Made by a program: the position numbers and the translations under genes
Notes under the pieces: generated by a model
What the model was told of the DNA's origin: nothing
Databases searched by the model: none
Seen by the model: only the letters and a program-made list of their open reading frames with translations
In this document: piece after piece, positions 8,527 to 16,818 of the stretch
How the letters are laid out: each line of letters opens with the position of its first letter
How positions within the stretch are numbered: position 1 is the stretch's first letter
From: Billgrantia tianxiuensis
GTDB lineage: Bacteria > Pseudomonadota > Gammaproteobacteria > Pseudomonadales > Halomonadaceae
Length of the DNA: 64,000 nt
NCBI RefSeq assembly: GCF_009834345.1
Contig: NZ_CP035042.1
Coordinates: 4,092,001-4,156,000 of the forward strand
Direction: 5' to 3'

Positions 8527-9628
8527 CTAGACCACCAGCGGCGTGACGAAGAAGGCGATCACGAAGGCCGTGACCAGGCGCATCGCGATGCCCAACACGG
8601 CGGCCCCCATCGCCTCGCGCTCGCTAAGGTCGGAGCTCTCCGCCCACACCACCGGCACCTGGCCGAACACGGCGGAGAGCGGCAGGCCCGAGGAGGCCAG
8701 CACGAAGGAGCCGACCACCAGCGAGGGATCGAGATCGGCGGCGATGCTCTGCAGTTGTCCCATGGCCAGGGTCGGGCTGACCAGCACCGACAGCACGCCG
8801 GTTTCGGGATGGATGTTGAACAACAGCATGACCTTGCCCAGCCCCGCCTCGATCGGCGCCCAGATGCCGACGTAGTCGAGCACGCCGATCACGGCGAAGA
8901 CCAGCGCCACGGCGGGAATCAGGATCAACAGCAGCAGCTCCACGCCCTCCCGCGCAGCGCTGAACAGTGTGGGCATGAAGTCGCGCTCGGGGTAAAGGTG
9001 GGCAGATGGCCGATCTCGACCCGCTTGACGTCACGATAGAGCACCTTCGACAGGATCAATGGCGAAATCACCAGCGGCAGGAACACCGCCAGCAGCACCA
9101 CGGCAAAAACGTTGACGCCGGCGAAGGTCAGCGCCATCAGGCCCAGCATGAAGGTGGAAAACGACTGCTGCGACTGCACCATGGTGGCCACGGCGAGCTT
9201 CTGTTCGTCCTTGGTGGCGCCCGCCTTCTTGAGGATCGGCCCGGAGATTTTACCCGCCGCGTTGATGTCGCCGAAGATGTTGTAGACGCTGGGAATGATC
9301 ACTGCCGGATTGACGCCCAAAAGCTTCATGGCGGGCACGAAGATGCGTACCAGGGCATCGGTGAAGCCCAGCCGCTCCAGCAGCCGGCCGATGATCACGC
9401 TGACGATGATCGCCGTACCGACCACGCCGGTGAGGAAGACGTCGACCACCACGGGCCGCACGGAATCGAGAATCGAGTTGAACAGTCCCGAGAGACTGGT
9501 GGGAGAAAGCAGCAACATCAGCAGGCAGATGCACAGCAGTACGATGCCGACCACTTCGATGCGCTTCCAGGCGCGCTTGCTCGCGGGCAGCGCGGGCTTC
9601 GCTTCAGGGTAGTGACTGAGGTCTTCAT
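8527..9628 (-). pseudogene. Nucleoside-recognition (Gate) domain membrane protein, YjiH/YjiG-like, frameshifted
   Basis: Successive minus-strand frames encode a multi-pass membrane protein with two Gate (nucleoside recognition) halves: the first ends near VKRVEIGHLPTFTP and the second begins MPTLFSAAREGVELL. In enterobacteria these halves are separate proteins (YjiH and YjiG). Here a single 367-residue protein is restored by adding one C at the coding-strand run opposite 8989-8992 and one opposite 9607-9609. The latter joins the ATG at 9628, which has GAGG upstream, to PEAKPALPASKRAW. An alternative is two overlapping genes, the first starting at GTG 9554. It follows the NIF3 gene by 91 bp and is probably co-transcribed with it. 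The transported or bound ligand is unknown. Confidence 0.7.
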
Positions 9629-9719
9629 GTCGGTGCCTCTATTGTTGTTGGTTGGGCCTTGTCATTGATCGGGCGCTTGTGGATAACCTGTGTTTAACGT
9701 GTCATAACCCTGTGTCCGC

Positions 9720-10742
9720 TTAGGTCTCGCTCAAGGCATGCTTGCCCAGTAGATGGCTCGCCGACATCTCGCGCGCATAGGCCTGCATGGCCGCGTTGCC
9801 GACCTTGTGCACCGGCGTGGAGGTGACCCGGTCGCGGAACAGCACCACTTCCACGCCTTCGAGCAGCTCGGCGAGGGCATGGGCCAGCGGCAGTCCGTTC
9901 TCCAGAATCTCCATCACGTGGCAATTGCCGACCAGGAAGTTGAGCCCCAGCTCACAGGCCGTCTCGATCAGTTCGTGGCCGGCATAGACGCGGCTGATCG
10001 AGGCCAGCACGGTATCCACATCGGGGTTCTCGGCCACGGCCTGGCGCAGGTTCTCCGGCGAGAAACCGGTATGCGGAAAGATGTGCAGCACGTTCTCGAC
10101 CCGGCTGTCGCGCTCGCCGAGGTGGATGAAGCCTCGGGTCTCCACGCTGGTTTCGCGGATCTCCTCGATGCCGCGCACCAGGCGCTCCTCGGCCAGCAGG
10201 GCACGGTCCTGGTCCAGCGCCATGAAGCCGTCCAGGCGGTCGAGAATGTCGCCCAGGGTGGCGATCCCCGGCAGCGCCTGGCCCACGAACATGATATTGC
10301 CATGCACGCCGCCGTAGGCAATGCTGCCCTTCAGCACTTTGTGGCCGTGCAGGTAGGGAATGCCGGGGTGCAGGCCGTGAAAGGCCTCGTGGCACTCCAG
10401 CCCCGCCACGTCGTAGAGGTCGAGGTAGTTCTTCAGCGTCACCCCGCCGCAGCTGGCGGCATCGGCGATGGGGTGATGCGCCACGACGGCATCCACGCCG
10501 GTGGCGCCCGCCAGTTCGATCACCAGCTCGGTCATGGTCATGCACACGGCGATTTTCTTCACCTCCTTGTTTGGGTCGCCGTAGATCAGCCCCGGAATCT
10601 CCAACACCTCCTTGCCGTAGATGCCGGAGGATTTCAGGATCACGAAGGGGTGATCCCCCCGCTTCACCTCCTCCATGGACGACACCGTCCTGCCGCCCGT
10701 TATCACGCTCATCGCATTGACGATATCCGCTACCTTGGCCAT
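9720..10742 (-). CDS. NIF3-family (DUF34) protein
   Basis: A 340-residue NIF3/DUF34 protein. The di-metal site residues are visible in VVAHHPIADA (near residue 95) and in CHEAFHGLHPG, with a further acidic and histidine cluster (NCHVMEILENG) near the C-terminus. Members bind two metal ions and some have been linked to hydrolysis of cyclic compounds or to metal handling, but the biochemical role is unsettled. The ATG at 10742 has GAGGAG about 8 bp upstream; an upstream in-frame ATG lies inside a terminator hairpin and is rejected. It is followed by the YjiH-like membrane gene, and a strong terminator lies only 36 bp upstream, which suggests attenuation control. Confidence 0.9.
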   Translation of the reverse strand: MAKVADIVNAMSVITGGRTVSSMEEVKRGDHPFVILKSSGIYGKEVLEIPGLIYGDPNKEVKKIAVCMTMTELVIELAGATGVDAVVAHHPIADAASCGGVTLKNYLDLYDVAGLECHEAFHGLHPGIPYLHGHKVLKGSIAYGGVHGNIMFVGQALPGIATLGDILDRLDGFMALDQDRALLAEERLVRGIEEIRETSVETRGFIHLGERDSRVENVLHIFPHTGFSPENLRQAVAENPDVDTVLASISRVYAGHELIETACELGLNFLVGNCHVMEILENGLPLAHALAELLEGVEVVLFRDRVTSTPVHKVGNAAMQAYAREMSASHLLGKHALSET

Positions 10743-10778
10743 CGGCTCTCTCCTCTTTCCGGTCGCCATCTCGACCAC

Positions 10779-10831
10779 AAAAAAAACCGCCAGCACAGCA
10801 AGAGGCCTTTGCCTCCAACTGCGCTGACGGT
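10779..10831 (-). terminator. Strong intrinsic terminator or attenuator 36 bp upstream of the NIF3 gene
   Basis: Read on the minus strand, ACCGTCAGCGCAG pairs with CTGTGCTGGCGGT and an inner stem GAGGC/GCCTC closes an AAAG loop. Eight T residues follow directly (10786-10779). It lies 89 bp after the MpsC gene and ends 36 bp before the NIF3 start, leaving little room for a separate promoter. It is either the MpsC terminator or a regulated leader terminator for the NIF3-YjiH operon. A second small hairpin (GGTCG/CGACC, 10761-10776) sits just before the NIF3 ribosome site. Confidence 0.8.
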
Positions 10832-10919
10832 CTCGAGCACTCGTCCTGTCAGGGCGAGTTCACATCACCAGTCAACGGTCTTTCCTGTACGACTTGCGGC
10901 CTATGCCCTGACGTCGGGG

Positions 10920-11303
10920 TCAGAGGTAGTCGCGCACGTCTCGTTGCAACAACACCACGGTAGCGGAAAGCTCGGCCTGCGCGTCGTAGTCCTTGAAGAT
11001 GGAAACGATCTCGAAGCCGTACTTCTCTACCAGCAGCTGCTTGAATTCGTTCTTGAAACCCTTGATCAAGTAGTGGTCGGCCAGCTCGCTCACGTTGCTG
11101 TTCAGTGCATTCAGATAGGCCAGCGAGGGAACCCGCTTGTGTAGCGCGACGATCAGAATCTTGTCGCCCTGCACGTCGACCTTCTGGCGCACCACGCCGA
11201 TACCGAAGATACGATGGTTGATCTCGTTGTAGTCCTTGATCAGCTCCTGCTTGAACTGCCCCAGGGAGTGGGTGCCCGGAGAATGACTGTCCAAGGCGCT
11301 CAT
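10920..11303 (-). CDS. DUF2294 / MpsC-domain protein
   Basis: A 127-residue protein matching the DUF2294 family, now named MpsC after a component of a cation-translocating membrane-potential system in Staphylococcus. Family features include FKQELIKDYNEINHRIFG near residue 16, a central VALHKRVPSLAYL, and DYDAQAELSATVVLL at the C-terminus. It has no membrane segment or signal peptide, so it is soluble. The ATG at 11303 with CGAGG upstream is chosen; a longer form from 11351 lacks a good ribosome site. No mpsA or mpsB is visible beside it, so its role here is uncertain. Confidence 0.8.
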   Translation of the reverse strand: MSALDSHSPGTHSLGQFKQELIKDYNEINHRIFGIGVVRQKVDVQGDKILIVALHKRVPSLAYLNALNSNVSELADHYLIKGFKNEFKQLLVEKYGFEIVSIFKDYDAQAELSATVVLLQRDVRDYL

Positions 11304-11601
11304 GATCGACCTCGTATCGGCTCGGCCGGCTCTCGCCAGCTGGTATACCAACCTCGTACGTCACTGAGACTAGCCAAGCGGGAAAAACCTGTCAACCAGG
11401 AATAATCGATTATTTTCCTGACGCCTCGATACTGCGGTAACTCCCTATTCTTCGGTGAACTCTCAGCGTCACCGCCAGACCTTGCGGGTGCTGGAGAGGC
11501 CTGGCATGCCGAGAAATCCATCGAAACCCGGTATACCATAACGCCCTCCTGTTCACCCCTCCGTATTCCTCTCTTCACTGCTTCCACTCGCTCTCGCTGC
11601 G

Positions 11602-13590
11602 TTAGCGGCTCTGCACCACCTCGGGCGGCGCACTGCCATAGCGCAGTTGGTTGATGACGCCGCCGCACGCCAGCAAGCTACGCTGCCGCTCGGTCAGGCC
11701 ATGATGCAGCTTCACCCGCCCCTTGCCGACGATCTCGGCGACGAGTTCGGTACCCGTAGCGAGCTGGGCATGCAGGTTCTCGATCACCACGGCGTCGCCG
11801 CGCTCGAGGCGGGCATGATCGGCCTCGTCGACGAAGCTCAGCGGCAGGGCGCCGAAGCAGACCAGGTTCTGCCAGTGAATCCTGGCGAAGCTCTTGGCCA
11901 GCACCACCTGCAACCCCAGATAGCGGGGCACCAGTGCGGCATTCTCGCGGCTCGACCCCTGGCCGTAGTTATGGCCGGCCACGATGGCATGACCGCCATG
12001 CCCACGACTCGCCTCGGCACGGCGCGCATAGTCGGGATCGAGCGCCTCGAAGGTGAAAGGCGCCGAGGCGTAGACGCTGCTCCAGTAGGGCATCACCCGC
12101 TGCCCGGCCGGCATGATGTCGTCGGTGGAGACGTTGTCGCCGGCGACCAATAGCACCGGCACTTCGATGCGCTCCGGCAGCGCTGCCAGCTCGGGCAGGG
12201 CCGGAGTGTTCTCGGTTTTCTGCAACGGCTTGAGGCGTGCCTCGGCCGGCGGCAGCGGCGGTGTGAACAGCTCACGGTTGACCACCATGCGCTCGGGCTC
12301 GTCGATACGCGGATAGGCCATGTCGAGGCTGCGCGGGTCGGTGATCGCCCCGGCCAGCGCCGAAGCGGCAGCGGTTTCGGGGCTGCACAGGAAGACGCTG
12401 TCCTCGCGGGTGCCGGAGCGACCGGGAAAGTTGCGCGGCACGGTGCGCAGGCTGTTGCGCCCCACCGCGGGGGCCTGGCCCATACCGATGCAGCCGTTGC
12501 AGCCGGTCTGGTGCAGGCGCCCACCGCAGGCGATGAGGTCGGCCAGATAGCCGTCGCGTACCAGGGTGGCCAGCACCTGGCGCGACGACGGGTTGATGTC
12601 CAGCGAGACGCCATCGGCGACCTGGCGCCCCCTGACGATGCTCGCCACCACGGCGAAGTCGCGATAGCCGGGGTTGCCGGAAGAGCCGACATAGGCCTGG
12701 TGCAGCGGCTCGCCGGCCACCTCGCGCACCGGCACTACCCTGTCCGGACTGGAGGGCAGCGCGATCATCGGCTCCAGCGCGGAAAGATCGAGCGTTTCCT
12801 CGAGGTCGTAGCGGCAGCCCGGCTCGGCGGCGAGGGGCCGCCAGTCCGCCTCGCGGCCGCGCGCGGCGAGGAAACGCCGCGTCTCGCCGTCGCTGGGAAA
12901 GACGGTGGCGGTGGCGCCCATCTCGGTGCCCATGTTGGCCAGCACGTGGCGGTCCATGGCCGAGAGGTTGGCGAGCCCCGGGCCGTGGTACTCGATGATG
13001 GTGTCCTTGCCACCGGCCACGCCGTGGCGGCGCAGCAGCTCGAGCACCGCGTCCTTGGCCGAGACCCAGTCGGGCAGGCTGCCCTCCAGGCGGATACCCC
13101 AGATCCGCGGCATGGTCAGGTAGAGCGGCTCGCCAGCCATGGCCATGGCGACCTCGATGCCACCGGCGCCGATGGCCAGCATGCCGAGCGAGCCGGCGGC
13201 GGTGGTGTGGCTGTCGCAGCCGACGATCGACTGCCCCGGCACGCCGAAGTGCTCCATGTGCACCGGATGGCTGATGCCGTTGCCGGGACCGGAGTACCAC
13301 ACCCCGAAGCGCTCGCAGGCGCTCTTGAGGAACAGGTAGGTCTCGGCGTTGAGGTTGTCGGCCTGGATCAGGCCATGGTCGATGTACTGCACGCTGGGCT
13401 CGGTCTTCACCCGGTCGAGGCCCATGGCCTCGAGTTCGAGCATGACCAGGGTGCCGAGCACGTCCTGCAGCAGCGCCTGGTCCATGCGCAGGGCGATCTC
13501 GCGGCCGGGACTCATCTCTCCGGCCACCAGGTGGTCGCGGATGAGCTGCTGGGCCAGGTTGAGCGGGCCGTCGGGAATGGGGGCTGTCAT
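11602..13590 (-). CDS. Aconitate hydratase family protein (Fe-S hydro-lyase)
   Basis: A 662-residue aconitase-superfamily enzyme with the catalytic domain and swivel domain in the usual order. The [4Fe-4S] ligands appear as the cysteine in VGCDSHTTAAG (near 125) and the pair in TGCNGCIGMGQ (near 370), and the substrate-binding RNFPGRSG follows. The C-terminal swivel starts near GDNVSTDDIMPAG and contains GQGSSRENAALVPRYLG. The family isomerises citrate or related tricarboxylates through a dehydrated intermediate. It sits upstream of a TRAP operon and is followed on the same strand by no obvious partner, while a GntR regulator lies 88 bp before its start. It may be a dedicated aconitase for a substrate of that locus instead of the housekeeping enzyme. 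Confidence 0.88.
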   Translation of the reverse strand: MTAPIPDGPLNLAQQLIRDHLVAGEMSPGREIALRMDQALLQDVLGTLVMLELEAMGLDRVKTEPSVQYIDHGLIQADNLNAETYLFLKSACERFGVWYSGPGNGISHPVHMEHFGVPGQSIVGCDSHTTAAGSLGMLAIGAGGIEVAMAMAGEPLYLTMPRIWGIRLEGSLPDWVSAKDAVLELLRRHGVAGGKDTIIEYHGPGLANLSAMDRHVLANMGTEMGATATVFPSDGETRRFLAARGREADWRPLAAEPGCRYDLEETLDLSALEPMIALPSSPDRVVPVREVAGEPLHQAYVGSSGNPGYRDFAVVASIVRGRQVADGVSLDINPSSRQVLATLVRDGYLADLIACGGRLHQTGCNGCIGMGQAPAVGRNSLRTVPRNFPGRSGTREDSVFLCSPETAAASALAGAITDPRSLDMAYPRIDEPERMVVNRELFTPPLPPAEARLKPLQKTENTPALPELAALPERIEVPVLLVAGDNVSTDDIMPAGQRVMPYWSSVYASAPFTFEALDPDYARRAEASRGHGGHAIVAGHNYGQGSSRENAALVPRYLGLQVVLAKSFARIHWQNLVCFGALPLSFVDEADHARLERGDAVVIENLHAQLATGTELVAEIVGKGRVKLHHGLTERQRSLLACGGVINQLRYGSAPPEVVQSR

Positions 13591-13678
13591 GTCGAGCGGT
13601 CCTGTTGCTGTTGTTGTCGAAAACGGTTGTTGTTGGAGGCGGTTGTCGTCGAATACGCGCCGATCGTCAGGTAGCGAG

Positions 13679-14362
13679 TCAGGCCCGGCTCAGGCGCCGC
13701 CTCGGCGGCTCAGGCATCTCTTCGCCCGGCGCCGGGCGAAGCTGGGCCGCCCGCGCGGCCAGGATGTGAGCACGCATCACCGAGGCGGCCCATTCGCCAT
13801 CACCGGCGCCAAGGGCGCGGATCAGCTCGCGATGATGCTGCATGCTGCCGCGCAGCTCTACGCAGGTGTAGTGATGGAAGCTGCGGCGCGACACCGGCAC
13901 CTGCACGATGGTTTCCAGCAGGCGTTGCAGCCGCGGGCTGTCGGCCGCCGCGACGAGCTCGGCGTGAAAGCGGTCGTTGAGTTCGGCGATCTCCTCGACA
14001 GCCGCCTCGTTGACCTGCTCACAGAGGGCGTCCATGCGCGCGGCCAGCGCCTCGAGCGTCTCCAGGCGCTCCGCTGTGATACGCGAGGCAGCACGCCTCA
14101 CCACCTGCGGTTCGAGCAGCACCCGCAGCTCGAACACTTCCTCGACGTCGTGCTGGGTCCACGCCACGACCCGTGCTCCGTGGTGCGGAATGGCTTCCAC
14201 CCAGCCATCCGACACCAGCCGGCGCAGGGCTTCGCGAATCGGCGTTCGGCTGAGTTCGAGCTCCTGGCCGATAGTGGCCTCACGTACGTAGCTTCCCGCC
14301 GGATACTGGCCGTTGAGGATGCGCTTCTTGATGATCTGGTAAACGCGATCGGCAGCGGTCAT
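13679..14362 (-). CDS. GntR-family regulator (FadR/FCD type)
   Basis: A 227-residue regulator with a GntR winged helix (residues about 5-70, SRTPIREALRRLVSDGW) and a C-terminal FCD domain (about 80-210, with ELNDRFHAELV and the QHHRELIRAL helix). The start at 14362 has GAGGG about 8 bp upstream. A longer form from 14449 lacks a ribosome site and would begin at the edge of a candidate operator. It is upstream of and codirectional with the aconitase gene, and divergent from the LysR gene. It probably controls the aconitase gene or the adjacent TRAP operon; the effector is unknown. Confidence 0.88.
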   Translation of the reverse strand: MTAADRVYQIIKKRILNGQYPAGSYVREATIGQELELSRTPIREALRRLVSDGWVEAIPHHGARVVAWTQHDVEEVFELRVLLEPQVVRRAASRITAERLETLEALAARMDALCEQVNEAAVEEIAELNDRFHAELVAAADSPRLQRLLETIVQVPVSRRSFHHYTCVELRGSMQHHRELIRALGAGDGEWAASVMRAHILAARAAQLRPAPGEEMPEPPRRRLSRA

Positions 14363-14449
14363 CGGGCTGCCCTCACTGGCGTTGCGGTCATCTCGGGTTC
14401 CTGGCGAAGGGCCGGGGTCGGAACGTTTCCCGACTAAGGTCGAAGGCAT

Positions 14450-14463
14450 AATTGTGTACGATT
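14450..14463. promoter_or_regulatory. Candidate GntR operator 1
   Basis: AATTGTGTACGATT is an almost perfect palindrome (AATyGT-AC-rATT), the size and character of FadR-subfamily sites. It lies 87 bp upstream of the chosen GntR start in the divergent region shared with the LysR gene. Confidence 0.4.
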
Positions 14464-14512
14464 ATTTGCTTAAAGGGTCAATATAGGCCTACATTTCTCA
14501 GAAATCGAGCCA

Positions 14513-14526
14513 CATTGCATACAATG
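14513..14526. promoter_or_regulatory. Candidate GntR or LysR operator 2
   Basis: CATTGCATACAATG has perfect CATTG/CAATG arms, 28 bp before the LysR start. It resembles the site at 14450-14463 (ATTG, GTAC/ATAC, RAT) and both may be bound by the GntR protein. A LysR T-N11-A site is an alternative. Confidence 0.4.
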
Positions 14527-14554
14527 TCAAGAAAGGGGCCCGCTCGGCCACGTC

Positions 14555-15478
14555 ATGAAACTCGATACCACTTCCCTCAAGCTGTTCGTACGCGTCGCCG
14601 AAACGGGCACCATCACTGCAGCAGCCGAGGCCGAATACATCGCCACCTCAGCGGTCAGCAAGCGCTTGAGCGAGCTGGAGGCGTACTTCGGCACGCCACT
14701 TCTACGCCGCAACAATCGCGGGGTCGAACTGACCCCGGCGGGCAACGCCCTGCTCAATCTTTCGCGTGGCGTGCTGCACAACCTGGAAGATCTCGACCTG
14801 CAAATGCAGGAGTACACCAGCGGTGCGCGCGGCAACATCCGTGTCTATGCCAACATGTCGGCAATCACCCAGTACCTGCCAGGAGAGACTCAGCACTTCT
14901 TCGCCAAGTATCCCGATATCGGCGTGCACCTCGAAGAAAAGGTCAGCCCGGTCATCACCCGCGAAGTGATGGGCAACGGTGCCGATATCGGTATCTGTGC
15001 CAAGCTCCCCCACGGCTACGAGCTGGCCGAATTTCCCTACCATACGGACGACCTGGTACTGGTCACTCCGCTCGATCATCCGCTGGCCGACAGGGAGAGC
15101 ATCGCGTTTCGTGAAAGCCTCGATCATGCCTATGTTGGCCTGCACACCTCCAGCGCTATCAACCTGGAGCTGCTCAAGGCGGCAAGCCTCGCCAACCGGC
15201 CGCTGAAGCTGCGCATCCAGGTCACCAGCTACGACGCGCTGTGCATGATGGTGCAGGCCGGGCTGGGCATCGGCGTGGTACCCAGGGGGGCCATCCGCCA
15301 GTACGTAGGCGGACTGAGGGTCAAGGTGCTGACGATTCGCGACGCCTGGGCGCGGCGCAAGCTATGCATTTACGTGAAGGACGTGGAACGGCTCTCGATG
15401 GCGGCCCGCCTGTTCGTCGATCACCTGGTGCAGTCGGCGGCCGATCAAGAGTCAATTCCGCTGCAAAGACCGGCTTGA
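14555..15478 (+). CDS. LysR-family transcriptional regulator
   Basis: A 307-residue LysR-type regulator with an N-terminal winged helix (residues 1-65; TITAAAEAEYIATSAVSKRLSELE is the helix-turn-helix region) and a substrate-binding domain that includes VQAGLGIGVVPRGA near residue 235. It lies 258 bp upstream of the TAXI TRAP operon and in the same direction, and is divergent from the GntR gene. The likely role is sensing the transported compound and activating the operon. The family is certain; the effector is unknown. Confidence 0.92.
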   Translation: MKLDTTSLKLFVRVAETGTITAAAEAEYIATSAVSKRLSELEAYFGTPLLRRNNRGVELTPAGNALLNLSRGVLHNLEDLDLQMQEYTSGARGNIRVYANMSAITQYLPGETQHFFAKYPDIGVHLEEKVSPVITREVMGNGADIGICAKLPHGYELAEFPYHTDDLVLVTPLDHPLADRESIAFRESLDHAYVGLHTSSAINLELLKAASLANRPLKLRIQVTSYDALCMMVQAGLGIGVVPRGAIRQYVGGLRVKVLTIRDAWARRKLCIYVKDVERLSMAARLFVDHLVQSAADQESIPLQRPA

Positions 15479-15736
15479 TTCACCGCTTTTCCTTCGCGGT
15501 TGCAGCAAAAAGTGCGTGCACTTCCAGCCTTCTCCGTTCGCGAAGGCAGGCTCATGAATCACCAATACACAAGGCCATGGTGAGCAGGTATCAATAGAGT
15601 ATGGCGAGGTTGATTCGCCTTTTCGCGCCGCAATGGGGTGCCCCCAGGCAGCCCTCAACGGCCCGATTCAATCAGGAGAGGCTCCCATATTTTGCCTGAC
15701 GAGAAATGGCCTCCCTAACCGCAAGAGGACATAACA

Positions 15737-16720
15737 ATGACGCAATTCCGCTGGAAAACACGCCAGATCATACCCGCCTCCCTGCTGGTACTCGGCAGCC
15801 TGGCGGCCACTACTGCCCAGGCCAATACCGCGCTCAACCTCGGCGCCGTTCCCACCGGCACCGGCTGGTTCTTCGGCATCTCCGAGGGCGCACGGGTGAT
15901 CAGCGCCAATACTCCGTACGAGATTACCGTGCGCGAGACCGGCGGCACCCGCGAGAACGCCATTCGTCTGACCCGCGGCGAACTCGACCTGGCTTTCACC
16001 GAGGCCCTGGTGGGTTATGAAATGTACAACGGCACCGGTCGCTTCGAGGACACCCCCAACCCGGATGCCCGGCTGATCTACTGGATCGCCCCGTCCACCA
16101 TGCACTGGGCGGTGCGCCAGGACAGCGGCATCGAAACCTTCGAAGATCTCAATGGCGAGCGCTTCAACCCAAGCAGCATCGGCGGCGGCGGCGAGTACAT
16201 CACCGAACTGGTGTTCGACATCCTCGGCGTGGAGCCCGACTTCCAGCGCATGCGCATCGACGATGCCGCCGAGGGCGTGGTCGACGGACGCCTGGTCGGC
16301 TTCAGCTATAACGGCGTACCGCCGATCCCGGCCTTCACCGAGGTGCACTCGTCACGCCCGCTGCGGCTGCTGTCGCTCTCCGAGGAGCAGGTCGATCAGG
16401 TCACCGCCGAGCTGCCCTTCCTGACCGGCACTGTGATCCCGGAAGGTACCTACCGCGACATGCCCGAGGCCACCTCGCTCGGCATCTTCATGGGCGTGGC
16501 CGCCAACGCCGACCTCGACGATGATGTGGTCTACGAAATCACCAAGGCGTACTGGGAGAACCAGGAACAGGTCGCGGCCTCGTTCAAACCCGCCGAGGGC
16601 GTGACGCCTCAGACTGTCATCGACAACGCCACCTTCCCGCTGCACGCCGGGGCGCTGCGCTACTATCAGGAGCTGGGACTCGACATCCCCGACGACGTCC
16701 TGCCGCCCGAAGCGCAATAA
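15737..16720 (+). CDS. TAXI-family TRAP solute-binding protein (first copy)
   Basis: A 327-residue periplasmic TAXI binding protein with a signal peptide (about residues 1-29, ending AQA/N). After it comes NLGAVPTGTGWFFGISEG, the variant of the TAXI motif that opens the mature domain, and later the strongly conserved SSIGGGGEYITELVFD and VPPIPAFTEVHSSRPL. It shares these blocks nearly unchanged with the second copy at 20203. It should pass its ligand to the fused permease encoded 98 bp downstream. The ligand is unknown; TAXI proteins often bind dicarboxylates or amino acids such as glutamate. Confidence 0.93.
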   Translation: MTQFRWKTRQIIPASLLVLGSLAATTAQANTALNLGAVPTGTGWFFGISEGARVISANTPYEITVRETGGTRENAIRLTRGELDLAFTEALVGYEMYNGTGRFEDTPNPDARLIYWIAPSTMHWAVRQDSGIETFEDLNGERFNPSSIGGGGEYITELVFDILGVEPDFQRMRIDDAAEGVVDGRLVGFSYNGVPPIPAFTEVHSSRPLRLLSLSEEQVDQVTAELPFLTGTVIPEGTYRDMPEATSLGIFMGVAANADLDDDVVYEITKAYWENQEQVAASFKPAEGVTPQTVIDNATFPLHAGALRYYQELGLDIPDDVLPPEAQ

Positions 16721-16774
16721 ACCGCCCCCCTGCCCCGCGCCAGCCCGCGAGGCAAACCGTAACCACAGCATGAC

Positions 16775-16806
16775 GTGCCGCCGCCTCCCTCCGGATGCGG
16801 CGGCAC
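16775..16806 (+). other. Intercistronic hairpin before the fused TRAP permease
   Basis: GTGCCGCCGC and GCGGCGGCAC form a perfect 10-bp stem ending directly against the GGGAG ribosome site of the permease gene. There is no T tract. As in the malonate operon, the hairpin follows the binding-protein gene and probably reduces permease translation or stabilises the upstream message. Confidence 0.55.
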
Positions 16807-16818
16807 GGGAGTCATCCG

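Noticed and set aside
10779-10919. Known riboswitch (c-di-GMP, glycine, guanidine or TPP) upstream of NIF3
   Set aside because: None of the conserved cores of these classes could be found; only the hairpins and terminator are supportable.
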